A stretch of 64,000 bases of DNA, taken from positions 44,959,336 through 45,023,335 of the forward strand of contig CM077006.1 of NCBI GenBank assembly GCA_039090855.1, given 5' to 3'. Both the position numbers and the translations under genes were made by a program. Positions 35,761-47,208 of the stretch are shown here, one piece after another. Each line of letters opens with the position of its first letter. Within the stretch, counting starts at the first letter, position 1. The notes beneath the pieces are model-generated. The model did not search any database. It had not been told where the DNA came from and saw nothing but the letters and a program-made list of their open reading frames with translations. Origin of the DNA: Macrothele yani. Lineage: Eukaryota; Arthropoda; Arachnida; Araneae; Macrothelidae.

Positions 35761-38664
35761 TAGAACATACAATTGGTGTATTGTTTCTTGTTATTAATTA
35801 ATTTATATTATAATACATTAAGAAAAATAAAGATTGCATGAGGACTGAAGAACAGAAATGAAGAGTATTCCAGTTAAAACTTGCATCTATAAAAAAGAAA
35901 TGTTCTTATCTCAAAATACAGTTTAAAATTGTTATGGAATGTAGATAATTAAAGTAAACAAACAAGTAAAACTGCTGTAATGCATTTTGTGAACAAAACT
36001 TCCATGAATCTGGTTTTAAGAATACCGACATAGCATGGAAACCAAAATGAGGGTAGTAGAAATAGTTATTACAGAGAAAACAAGGAGTAATGGCTGCAGT
36101 GTTAGTAAGTCATTGACCAAATATAGTCATTGGAAATGGTTAATTAACAATTAAAATTTAAAAAAGAAACAAGTGCTAATTAATTTAATTATTTTTAATG
36201 TAATAAATTCAGTTGTGCATTAATAGATGATTGCACAAACCATAGCAGTGATTCAAAATATGATGATAGTGGAGACTCACCGATGAAATGTTCCAGGTTG
36301 ACTACTGGCAACTCAGTTTATAACTTGTACTCATGGAGTAAATATGAACAGATACTCTTTAAACATGGACAGATGATATACTTGTGTCTGTAGTTTCAAG
36401 AAATTGACTGGTGATACCTTGATAATGAAACCCTGTGGAATTTATAATTATTTTCAACATTTTTGAGGTGTTCTCTGCAAAGATAACAGTTGATAATCAT
36501 ATCTCTGAGTTAAAAACTAATGCTCACTAGAATGAATGACTAAAAAAGGACTTGATATTATAATTCTGGCAGTCTTATATTTTTAATGCTTTTAATCTTT
36601 TATTGAAATTTATTTACCCTTTTTAATGTGTTATAGATTTCAAGAGATATACTACTACAGAACATGTAAACAAGATGGCATAATGGACTTGTACGAGTAA
36701 ATTAGTATTTGTGAGAATTAAAAGAAATGACTAACAACATAGTGACATTAATGTGAACATGAAAATTAAAAAGCACAAAATAAAGGGAACTTCTGTAATG
36801 TATGTAAATGTGCAATGTCATGACATAATATTTTCCAAGCAAGACTTATGCATCCACTAGAACAGATTCAGCATCTTGCAAACAGTATACAGAACTAATT
36901 AATTGTTTATCATATATGCAAGGTTTATAACCTTTGCAAGTTTATATGTGAAAGTATGAAATCTTGATTGTTTGAGAGCTGCTTTTGTATTTTGCCATGT
37001 TTTTGTGGGTGATCTATAAATTTACCAATGTTTGGTAACCCTTATCCTTAGGAATGCTTTTTATTTTAGGTAGAATAGTACCTTGGGTGAGAAATTTTTA
37101 AAGGCCAAAAATTCTGTTTGCACAAAGTGCATTTTCCATGTGTTTTCCTTGTTATGAACCGAGATATTTCCTGACTTTTGAAATGTTCTTCCTTTTTAAA
37201 ATCTGGCATTATAGTTTCTTTTGGGCTGCAATATATCATTATTCAAATTGTATTCTTAGATAAAATATGTGTAGCAGTATGAATTTTTGCCATGATAGAA
37301 TTTTCTAAATGAAAAATACAAGACTTTTCTTTTTTGACTGAACTTTAGCAAAACACAAGTGTTGTTCAGTAAATAAGGTAAAAAATGTCCAACATCAAAA
37401 TTCCTAACACACTAATAAAGTGTTGCAGATATTCAGAGAGTACAAATGTCTCTTTTTCCACCAGGAGGCTCTAGGCCCATTCAATTGCATCCAATGCATT
37501 TCAGCACAAAAACCTGTAGTGCAATCTCCAGGGACAAGTCATTTCAATCTGTATTCCATGCAGTCACAAATGCTTCTGAATGAGGTCTACTACTTTATTG
37601 TTTGAAGAACCCTTGTATCATATTTACATAACCAGTTTTTGTTTTCCTCATGAATTTAAATTCAGGCTTGTTTGTGAGTTTTTCTTACAGTATATCAAAT
37701 GATTCTACCAAAATCATGAAGTATTGTGTGATCTTCAGATTGTGATAGCATCAGTACAACAGATTAAATTTCATACCTGATGGTGGTATACAGTGTGATG
37801 GATATGACAAAATTTGTTTCACATAACATTTTGGTGTGTAAATTTCACTTTTGGTAGATGGCCACAGCAATCATATATTGTAAATAGAACTCAATGTATG
37901 TATCTTTTCATGTTTTTTTTTTTGAATTTTACCATTAATATACTGAAAACCCAAATCTAAACAACAATGACATTTTAAGTTTATATTAAACTGAACTTTA
38001 TCTGATATAGTGCACAGAGCAGTGGTTTCAGTTTATTTCAAAAGATTTGAAAATTCCAGTATCATAAAATCAGAAAATGACTGATTTTTTTTTGTGACAA
38101 TTAAGATTGTTTTTTCTTTTTGTCCATGATTAACTTTTAGTTTTCTTGGAAATTTATGTCCAAGCCCTTGTCTTGAGAACAAATCAATATCTGTCAAGGT
38201 TTAAAAATTTAAATCAATTTTTTTCTTCTAAGTTTCTTTATCAACTGAATTTATAAATATGTGAGTATTTACATGTCTAAATATGGTTGTTAATCACTTT
38301 GAAATTGAGGTCTTGGATGTTACTGATATGTAAAGCATGCATATTCAAATTCCTTATTGCTGCATTGATACCTTAAGTTTTTGTGACACATGGTGACTAG
38401 TTTTCTGGGGGGAAATGGTGTTTTTAATCAGTGTGTTGTTTCAAATTGTTTTAGGTGAAACAGTGTTTACCAGTTGTATATAAGAGTAGTTTTAGTGCAG
38501 TTCATTTTAATTCTTTGGAAAAATGAAACTCTGTTGAGAGTACAACCATATGTACTCTCAAACTGAAATAGTAATTTTTTGTCCTAATACATAAAAAGAA
38601 TCGCTTTTCTCTTCCACTTTTTTTTTGTCTATTCAAAATTAATGTAAGCTGTGTGTTTTTTCAG
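35761..38664. other. dynein intron sequence
   Basis: About 2.9 kb of AT-rich intron ending in the polypyrimidine tract and TTTTTTCAG acceptor of exon C. I see no transposon ends or coding signature. Confidence 0.45.
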
Positions 38665-38832
38665 GAAATCTTTGGAACAGCTGCAGAGTATCTTAAGCTA
38701 GAAAAAGTGGAGGTGGGGGGAATTCATGGCTTTGAAACTTGCTGCCTGGTAAAAGAAGTATATCAAGAATTTCTGGAGGAGCTTGTAGTTTTTGATAAGT
38801 GCTTGTATGATATTCTTGATCCAGATGTTCAG
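38665..38832 (+). CDS. dynein heavy chain, tail-domain exon C
   Basis: 168 nt, 56 codons, phase 0 at both ends; acceptor TTTTTTCAG, donor GTATTG. The translation EIFGTAAEYLKLEKVEVGGI ... EVYQEFLEELVVFDKCLYDI ... LDPDVQ fits the strongly conserved DHC pattern EF..A.EFLKLEK.E.GG.RG ... V...F.E....F....YD.LDP. This is the clearest part of the gene and shows the reading order with exons B and D. The LKLEK motif is intact. The frame is uninterrupted. Confidence 0.9.
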
Positions 38833-38907
38833 GTATTGTGATGTTTAATCATTCTGTTATCCTATTTTTACTTATATTGTTGTTGCTTGTAAATGTTATT
38901 CAAATAT

Positions 38908-40105
38908 GAGTCATTCCATGTCAAATCACCCATCATTTTCACGAGATGTCACCCACCCATCTCAGATTTTCGTGAAAATTGGTACAAAGTATTGTATTGG
39001 TGAGATATGAAACCTGTTAAAATTTTAAGTCAGTCGGTTTAGTAGATCTTGAGTAATGCCACTTTAAAAATTGGGTAGCTGTGCCTTTAAAGTTTTCGTA
39101 CTACGAGTTTTCACAACTACACTGAAGGACAAAAAATTCATAACTTCACAACTAATCTAACTCTTGCAGCCACATAATTTTTTTTCTGATCCATACATTT
39201 GGGAACAACTTGTTTCTTCACATTTTTAGAATTAAAAGTACCCTTTTTTTTAATTTAATGACAAAAGACATGGAAAACTGAGGCCACATTTTATTAAACA
39301 AAACAATTTTTTTCAAAATGAGCCCCCATTCAAATTTGCTAAAAATATTTTTATGTCTATTATAAAGTAACCTTTCAACAGGAGAAAAAATACTTTGGGC
39401 AATTATCAATTTTGGCGAGGAAAAAAAATCCAAAACGGAATGTTTTATATATGGAACATTCTGACATGATATTACCCAACTGTTTAATTAAGTGGCTGCG
39501 TGACCATTTTATACACCTTCCTCCCCGCCCCCTAGTTTAACCTTATTGGTGAGTGATTTTTATTTTACTTTTTTATATTTGTGAGTGATTTTTATTTTAT
39601 TTTTATGTGCCACCATCTTGGATATAGGTTCATTTTTCTTTTCTGCGGCAAGCCAAAGTAGGGCCTCACAATAGTTTTGAAAATAGTCAATTGCTTTGAA
39701 AAAAGGCAATCACCGGGAAGTTGGGAATACCCGGGCGTTTTCTGGGAGACGTGGGTTTGAGTCCCGCTCCAAGACGATGAAAAAAAAAATTTTTTTTCAA
39801 GTTTTCGGATATTATCTGACTTACCATCCTTGTCACATTTACGCCAAAAATTGGATTGTCATCTTCAAAATTTATTTTCCTCTTATTGTAGATCGAAAGT
39901 TTTGGTTTTCACTGCCTCAAAGAGGACATTTTACACTTACAGAAAATATATAGAAATGATAGAAAATATTTTTTTAAACCTTGCTTAAAATGGTGTTGAA
40001 ATTGGCAACACTCACAAGCATAAATCACCGGGAAGTTGGGAATGTTTGTGTAATAACCATGGCTAGTAGTTTTCAGCTATGGAGAACTTAAATCTGGGAG
40101 CAAAC
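38908..40105 (+). repeat. left terminal inverted repeat of the 6.8-kb element
   Basis: It pairs with 44735-45749. Landmarks shared by both arms are GGGTAGCTGTGCCTTTAAAG, TATATATGGAACATTC, GGCAATCA, CCTTGCTTAAAATGG and TTTCAGCTATGGAGAACTTA. It is longer than the right arm because a SINE-B was inserted after GGCAATCA. A stretch near 40027 is also replaced by CCGGGAAGTTGGGAAT, which duplicates the sequence at the SINE junction. Confidence 0.85.
39713..39870 (+). mobile_element. SINE-B insertion in the left arm
   Basis: The right arm lacks this segment: GGCAATCA is directly followed by the TTTCCTCTTATTGTAG block there. The insert contains the B-box-like GGGTTTGAGTCCCGC, then AAGACGATGAAA and TTCAAGTTTTCGGATATTAT, matching the SINE-B copy at 50418. 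The A-box end is rearranged (CCCGGGCGTTTTCTGG). Confidence 0.78.
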
Positions 40106-40152
40106 ACACACAGACACACACGCACGCAGAATTCTGACCTAAGAAACTGACC

Positions 40153-40272
40153 CGGCGGGTTGGTATCAGGCAGACTGGTACCCGGTGGGTTGGCACCAGC
40201 CATACTGGTACTCTGCGGGTTGGCACCAGGCAGGCTGGTGCCTGGCGGGTTGGTACCAGGCAGACTCCTACC
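40153..40272 (-). repeat. 30-bp GC-rich minisatellite, four units
   Basis: Units beginning GCGGGTTGG or GTGGGTTGG start at 40155, 40185, 40215 and 40245. Because the period is 30, the minus strand encodes ten-residue repeats of the type NPPGTSLPGA within an 82-codon open frame. I see no evidence that it is a real protein. Confidence 0.85.
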
Positions 40273-40624
40273 ACTGAACCTCATTGAACTCAGGAGGTTC
40301 AATGACCACACCTGTCATGATGCAACAAAATAAAGTGCCACATGCACAAAATAAAAACCAACATTAAATTCCTGTGTTTTCGATTCAGGCAAAATAATAT
40401 AGAATACATCTATTAAAAAAGATTGAAAAAAATTTACAAACAGCCTTTCACTCTGAGAAGAGAAAAAAATTAACATGTTGCAAAAAGAAAAAGAAATCAG
40501 AAATCGAAGGTAAGGGAAAGGAAATGTGAGAATAGGTGAGTAAGAAAATTGCATTACTTTTTCTGTAACTTTTAGTTCCGTTTTCATTGATTTAATCCTG
40601 CTTGCTGACAGGATTGGATAGTAT

Positions 40625-40673
40625 ACGTACATACATACATACATAGATACATACATACATACATACATACATA
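40625..40673. repeat. (CATA)n microsatellite split by mariner
   Basis: An ACAT/CATA tetranucleotide array continues at 42233-42256 on the other side of the inserted element. Confidence 0.92.
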
Positions 40674-42232
40674 CCGGGTGATCCAAAAGTTTTGCACATT
40701 TTAAAAACGTAATAACTTGCAGAGTTTTGAGAGTAGGGCAACGCGGTTTGCATAGAAATGATCAGAATGACATCGGTTTTTTTATGAAATCACATAAATT
40801 TTTACACATTTTACTTACATTTTTCATCGCCAGATGGCGCAGCAACCACAGGTTGGAAGTGTCGAGAAAAATAGACACCTGATTGTACCAGGTGTTCAAT
40901 ATAATGGCCATCCTGTTCCAGTACTGCCTGCAGACGAGAGAAAACACCATGGACGGCATTGAAGAGCATGTCCGGGAGTATAGCTGCCACATGGTGTCGA
41001 ATGGCATCCTTCAGCATGGCCAATGAAGTGGGGCGACATCTGTACACTTGTGATTTTAGTTAACTCCAGAGTCAGAAATCGCAGGGTGTCAGGTCTGGTG
41101 ACCGAGGAGACCAGGCCTTTGGAAAGTGTCGGCTCAACACACGATTTGCACCAAACGTCTCTTGCAGCAGTTGCTTAATGAAACGTGCAATGTGGGGTGG
41201 TGCTCCATCCTGCATAAATGTGCGCAGATTCACTGCATCCCGCTCTTGCAAGCTAGGGATAACGTACGTTCGCAACATGTTCGCATAACTTGCACCTGTC
41301 ACTGAAACAGTTTCAAAGGAAGTGCCGCGGACCTCTTAAAAAAAGGACCGATAATGAAGGAAGCCGTGAATTCACATCACACTGACACTTTCAGCTGATG
41401 AAGTGGTGCTTCAACGACTGCTTGGGAATGTTCTGTGGCCTAGATGCGGCAGTTGTGCATGTTTACTGCTCCGTTTAGGGAAAAGTGTGCCTTGTCAGTC
41501 CATAAAACGTTCATCAGCCAGTTCTCGTCGACATCCATTTGTCAAAAAAAACATGCTGCGAACTCCTGACGCTGCAGGTAATCACCAGCTTGCAGTTCAT
41601 GATGCCGTTGCAGTTTGTATGGGTATCTGTGCAGAATCCGTCATAGTGTTTGCCATACAGTCCCGTATGGAATGCCTGTTTGCCGAGAAACATGGCAAGC
41701 ACTGAAGTCACCATGTGTGGATAACATTGCAATCACATCCATTTCCTGCGTAATTGTCTCTGCTGCAGCAGCACGTGTTCATGGTCTACCGCTTCGTGGG
41801 CATGCTGCCAAAGATTCAGTTTCCTCGAATTTTTTTACCATTCACTGCAGCACAGCACTTTCCATTGGTTCTTTTCTACTGTGATCACCTTTCTGAGACT
41901 GGTAGGCTCTCAACGCAGCACTCACACATTCAGCGTTGCAATAGAACAATTTCACCAAGAGCACTTTGTCCGGTAATTACAGCATACTGACACGGACCTC
42001 TGTGACTTGTGGTTGCTTCCCAGCTGCTTCTTTTATATCCACTATCCCAGACCTGTTCGCCTATGGCGCCATCTGTCGATGAAAAATGTAAGTAAAATGA
42101 GTAAAACTTTATGTGATTTCATAAAAAACCTGATGTCATTCTGATCATTTCCATGCAAACCGCATTGCCCTACTCTCAAAACTCCGCGAGTTATTACGTT
42201 TTCAAAATGTGCAAGACTTTTGAATCACCCGG
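40674..42232 (-). mobile_element. mariner-superfamily element with ~165-bp TIRs
   Basis: The ends CCGGGTGATCCAAAAG and (reverse complement of the right) CCGGGTGATTCAAAAG are the start of inverted repeats of about 165 bp, extending to CATCGCCAGATGGCGC near 40840 and its mate near 42066. TA flanks both sides (40672-40673 and 42233-42234). The 1559-bp element encodes a minus-strand transposase relic. It inserted into a CATA microsatellite within the 6.8-kb transposon. Confidence 0.92.
40811..41900 (-). pseudogene. mariner-superfamily transposase, broken
   Basis: Minus-strand pieces include TGASYANMLRTYVIPSLQER, then FMQDGAPPHIARFIKQLL (second catalytic Asp in QDGAPPH), RHFPKAWSPRSPDLTPCDFW (third block), and VYRCRPTSLAMLKDAIRHHV. 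The set is characteristic of a transposase type common in arthropod assemblies that belongs to the IS630/Tc1/mariner DDE superfamily. A stop follows CDFWLWS near 41065, and the N-terminal half (41300-41900) is in several frames. The long inverted repeats are better preserved than the gene. Confidence 0.85.
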
Positions 42233-43084
42233 TACATACATACATACATACATATCACTAAGCTGTTCTCTGGAATTCAGAGGTTAGCTCCACAAAGAAA
42301 AAAACAAACTACCAGATAATTTTTAACTGATTATTTACTTACTGTTGCCATATCAAACTCCTCCGTTTACAGGATTGGATAGTGCTTAGAAAAAAAAAGT
42401 GCATCGATATACCCCCCAATCTCAAAAAGAGAATGCGTGAATCTGTTGCAATCTCAAGCGATTTCAGACAAAAATTGCCAGTTTTGTTAAAGTCTGACTT
42501 TTTTCTTTTAAGTAAAAAGTTCAGAGAAACTGTAGTGTTTATTGGACTTATGAATTTATTTCAATTGAGTTGCTACCAGTTGTAAAATATACATGCTAAA
42601 AAAAAAGAGGGTGCATAATTTGCTGTGTATTTATTTATTTATTTTTTTCAGTTCAAAGTGTAATTGATATTTTTTCTTTAATTATGATACTGAGATCTTG
42701 TTTTTAGTGTCTGAGCAAATTCTTTCTTTCATGTGCAGTTATGGGGTAGCAAAAAAATATTTTAAATTTTTTGTTTGTGGCTAAACATAAAAACAATGCA
42801 TGGCATCAGTAAGCAACAACTCAATCCTGACGAAAATTCATTGGTGTTAAAGTGTCACTATAGCAACCTATTGTTTTCCTTTACCTTATTTTGAAACTTT
42901 GTTTTGGGTCATCCACATATTCTTACTTGTGATGGCTGTGTTCAGAAGTTCTTCAGTGGAAATGAGTGATAAGAATCCCAAGTCCCTCCTCCCCCCCCTC
43001 AGTCATTCCTCTTACAGGACTTCAAAATAAAGTTCTATTCTTACTTGCTTCTCTGTTTTTGCCTCCTACTAAAATTTCTGGTCA

Positions 43085-43640
43085 TTGTGGATGTTTCTAC
43101 TTCTTTCAGTTTAGAAAAAGGTTGTGCATTACCACAGACTGTGAGAAATATTGAGTATTTCACTGATGGTTGTTATGCACAATATAAAAAATGTAAGAAT
43201 TTTCTGAACTTACGCTATCATTAACAGGATTTTTCTTAGATTGGTAGGGAAGTGGTCATTTTTTGCAACAAGCCATGGCAAGTCACAACTATGTGATGGT
43301 ATTGGTGCAGATTGTAAAAAGGCTAACAACAAAAGCCAGTTTGCAGTGACCTTTAGCTCAACAAATAACATCTGCTGCAACAATGTATAACGTCTGCAAA
43401 GATAATATAAAAGAAATTGCATTTTTCTTTGTGTGTGCAGAAGAGATAAAGTGTGTAATCAGCTTAGTCCCCGTTTTGAGATTTCAAGTGAAAGCCCCTC
43501 CTGGTACACGCCAAATGCATCACTTTACACCACTTCCCAATTTTGGAATTGGTGCTAAGAGATTAAGTTCTGATAAATATTACAGTATTATTTCTGAAAT
43601 CAGTGTAACTAATTTTCAAGATGAGTTACAGTTTCTAGAT
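43085..43640 (+). pseudogene. unclassified transposon protein relic in the 6.8-kb element
   Basis: Across shifting plus-strand frames there are three conserved-looking blocks. They are NIEYFTDGCYAQYKKCKNFL (43145-43185), FFATSHGKSQLCDGIGA then KKANNKSQFAV (43258-43345), and MYNVCKDNIKEIAFFFV ... APPGTRQMHHFTPLP (43383-43540). From general knowledge, the TDG..QYKN / SHGK..CDGIG combination recurs in arthropod and cnidarian predicted proteins of transposon type, and acidic residues in TDG and CDG suggest an RNase H-like nuclease. I cannot name the family. Stops after NLRYH (about 43194) and frameshifts make it non-functional. The upstream part is not recognised. Confidence 0.55.
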
Positions 43641-44734
43641 TAACTATGATGAAGGAGATGTGACTGACTTATGCATCCACATGGGCCTTCTCCATCTTTT
43701 TATTGGCCTAATAATGATTGTGAAGTACCTCTGACACAAATATTATGCTTGATTGAGGTAAACACTGCAACAGGAAAAACATACAGCCTATCTTAACAGG
43801 CTGAAGACCTGGTTCAGTCAAAGTTTTTTTTTCATATGAAAATTAGTAATTGTGTTTAGTTTTAATTCAAACTGACAGAGAAAATAATTTGTTTATCTCT
43901 TACGTAACCAAGGAAAAGTTCATTTATAAATCATACATAAACGAGTCATTTAATGTCAAAATAATTCGCAAAATGGTTTGTTCCATTAGTTTATATTTTT
44001 ATTAAAATTGGTAAGAAATTTAGAGATACCTAATCTTTGCAGTTGCTTGTATTCTTAAAAACAAGAAATAAAAAAATAAATAAAAGGAAAAAGAAAAGAA
44101 ACAGCTTGGGATAGCATAGGGAGCCCTGTCGGTCACACTTTTCACAACTGACGATTATTTTTAAGCACAGCAACTTTTAAAAAAACTTTGGCGATTTGAC
44201 TGCTGATTGTGAGCACGGCTTTGCAGGCTAGCGTTTTGATCAGTAACAAATATAGTCAGTTGCAAGCGCACTCACAAAAGTCAGGATATACATCTAGACA
44301 AATGTTGCTGCTAAAGTTTGTAAATTGCAAACTGTACAATATGCTCTAGTAAGGTTTTTTTAGTTCTTTTATTTACCTTATGTATAAATTGTACATAAAG
44401 TATTTGGTAGTTAAAGGCCTTTAAAATATAATTCCATGAGACTTAAAAATATTTTGAAAACAGAAATAAGCATAAATATTCATCAGCTTCTGTGCATTTC
44501 CGAGTGCTGAAATGTTAGCATTTTTTCACAAATATTTCAGAGCCTGTAGCTTCTAAACTAGTTTGAACCACAAAATGAAACTCACACGTTTTGTTGAGTA
44601 CCAGTAAGGGGTATCCTTGTTGCAAAAAAAAAAAAAAAATTATCTGGTCCCTCTTTTGAGATATGTATGTAACCTTGAAATCTGCAAAAGTTGAAAATAT
44701 TGCAACTTTGAGGGGAAAAATAGTGGGAAGGGGA

Positions 44735-45749
44735 CCAAACCCAGACTTAAGTTCTCCATAGCTGAAAACTCTACTAGCCATAGTTATTACACAAAAATTC
44801 CCAGCTTGGGGTTACAACACCCAGTCACCTTAACAGTCCATCAAAAATGATGATTTATACTTGTGACTATTGCAGATTTCAATGCCATTTTAAGCAAGGT
44901 TAAAAAAAATATTTTCTATCATTTCTATACATTTTCTGTAAGCCTAAAATGCCCTCTTTAAGGTAGTAAAAACCAAAAACTTTCAATCTACAATAAGAGG
45001 AAAGTGATTGCCTTTTTTCAAAACCATTGTGAAACCCTATTTTGGCCTGCTGCAGAAAATAAAAATGAACCTATATTCACGATAATGGCACATAAACATA
45101 AAATAAAAATTATTTTGAGCTACTCACCAATAGGGCTAAACTATGAGGGGGAAATGTGTATAAAATGGTCAAGCAACCACTTAATTAAAAAATTGGGTAA
45201 TATCATGTTGGAATGTTCCATATATAAAACATGCCATTTTGGATTTTTTTCCTTGCCAAAATTGTGAATTACCCAAAGTATTTTTTTCTTCTGCTGAAAG
45301 GTTATGTTACAGTACACACATGAAAATATTTTAAGCAAATTTGAAGAGGGGGCTCATTTTGAAAAAAATCGTTTTGTTTAATAAAAATGTGGCTTTATTT
45401 TTTTAAGTGTTCTTTTAATCCTAAAAATGTGCAGAAACCAGTTACTCCCAAATGTATCAATCATGCAGATCATTTTAGAAAAAAATGATGTGGCTGCCAC
45501 AGTTAGTTGTGAAGTTATGAATTTTTTTGTCCTACAGTGTAGTTGTGAAAACTTATAGTGCTAAAACTTTAAAGGCACAGCTACCCAATTTTTAAAGTGG
45601 CATTACTCAAGATCTACTGGACCGACTGACCTAAAATTGTAACAGCTTTCATATCTTACCAGTACAATATTTTGCACCAATTTTCACAAAAATCTGAGAT
45701 GGGTGGGTGACATGTCCTGGGTGATCTGACATGGAACATGGAATGACCC
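44735..45749 (-). repeat. right terminal inverted repeat of the 6.8-kb element
   Basis: Mate of 38908-40105. It begins inside with CCAGACTTAAGTTCTCCATA and ends with CATGGAATGACCC. It carries no SINE, so it gives the uninterrupted arm sequence. The substantial arm-to-arm divergence indicates an old insertion. Confidence 0.85.
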
Positions 45750-47208
45750 ATATATTTATTTCAGGATTAAAGAATTAACAATTTCATTTAGTTTTCATCT
45801 TTGGATTTAATTCTGATTTCAGATGGAGTCATGATGAGAACTTTATAATTCCACTAATTTATAAGCATTACAGCAAACATTTGATGAAGTGAAAAAGAAT
45901 CGAAATACAGTCAAACCTCGATTTAACAAACTTCAGGGGCCAACAGTCTTGTACCTGAAACTGGAAAAAGATGTAAAATCGAGGAATTTGCTAAATCGAG
46001 GAAGCCTTCTAAATGAAGCATTAACATTAAGTTAGTGTTCATAATAGAATACGTAAAAAGCTAAGTTCTCTTTCTTTCAGTGAAATTTCAGTTATGTACA
46101 GTACTTTTAATTACAAAATTTATTATCACAAAGGTTATAATACGTACACATTTACTTTGCATATTAGATACCTAATTTCTAGATATTAGACCAGTATTTA
46201 GCATCAAAATTTAAGCGTTCTTTAAAATTGCGAGAAAAATATGATAGTTGATTTTTTCTGAGCATTTAGCTTCTTAAATAATGGCTTCAGTATTATAAAC
46301 TGCATAAAACAGAACATCAAGTAGTACAATTAACTTGCAAAAACAAAGTATGTGTCAATTACCTTTTTACACTGTAGAAAAGAAATGCTTTAGAGAAGAT
46401 TGCTTATTTTTTTTTGAATGTTTAGCTTCATAAATTGCAGCTTCAATTTTATGAAGCACATGGAAAACATCAACATTAATATTGAAGCACATCAAGTAGT
46501 TTTTAGCACATTCTATACCATTAGCAGCATCACTAAAGCTGCTAACTTTCAGTTCTGCTTTATCTTCTTATGTCAAAATCTGATGCATTTAGTCCTATCT
46601 GTTCATCCAGAAAATCATCAAGGGATCTCATTTGGCAGGTATGCACATTTGCGTCACAATCAGCATAACAGCGGCGGCTTTTCAGGTGAAGTAGGTGAAG
46701 TGCCTCTTCACCTATTTTACTCAAAATAAAGTTTTATTCAGTATTTTTTTACAATATATTATTTTTTGCTTTTATTCAGTTCCAAAATACCAAACATTTT
46801 GAATAGATATTAATTCACATGGCGCGCTCAATACGAAAAACAAATCCTTATACGCAAAACACTGCAAGTGAAGAACCGAAATGAGAATGCTTAGAAGTCT
46901 GCAGTTTTCCGCCGAGTTGCCATGGTAACCGTGACGTCACCCGCCCCAAACTGCTCGCTCAAGTGAAGTGTTTCAGCTTCACACGCCTTACCTCTGCATC
47001 TTTCAGTTTTTGAGCGTAAAGTCGTGAGAGATCATGGTGGAGTGGGTGGACTACCATTCAGTCTGCTAGGGCTTTTTTTCCTTGTAATGCTGTGGTACAT
47101 TATTTTCCGAAAGGAATTTGTTCTTTTGTGCTTTGTGATTATTTGTTGAAAGCTTTAACTGATATTTTAGGTTTGTGTACAATTTAACTAATAGTGATAG
47201 TTTTTAGT

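Larger units (their letters stand above)
38908..45749 (+). mobile_element. 6.8-kb DNA transposon with ~1-kb inverted repeats, unclassified
   Basis: The termini are GAGTCATTCCATGTCAAATC on the left and, as reverse complement on the right, GGGTCATTCCATGTTCCATG. Both run on through CACCCACCCATCTCAG and about 1 kb of further inverted homology (38908-40105 against 44735-45749). Both ends are bordered by ATAT (38904-38907, 45750-45753), a possible 4-bp target duplication. Inside lie a nested mariner (40674-42232), a SINE-B in the left arm, a minisatellite, and a broken protein relic at 43085-43640. I cannot assign the element to a named superfamily. It occupies the intron between dynein exons C and D. 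Confidence 0.82.

Noticed and set aside
38904..45753. Confident 4-bp ATAT target duplication for the 6.8-kb element
   Set aside because: Flanks are AT-rich, so ATAT on both sides may be chance. It is reported only as possible.
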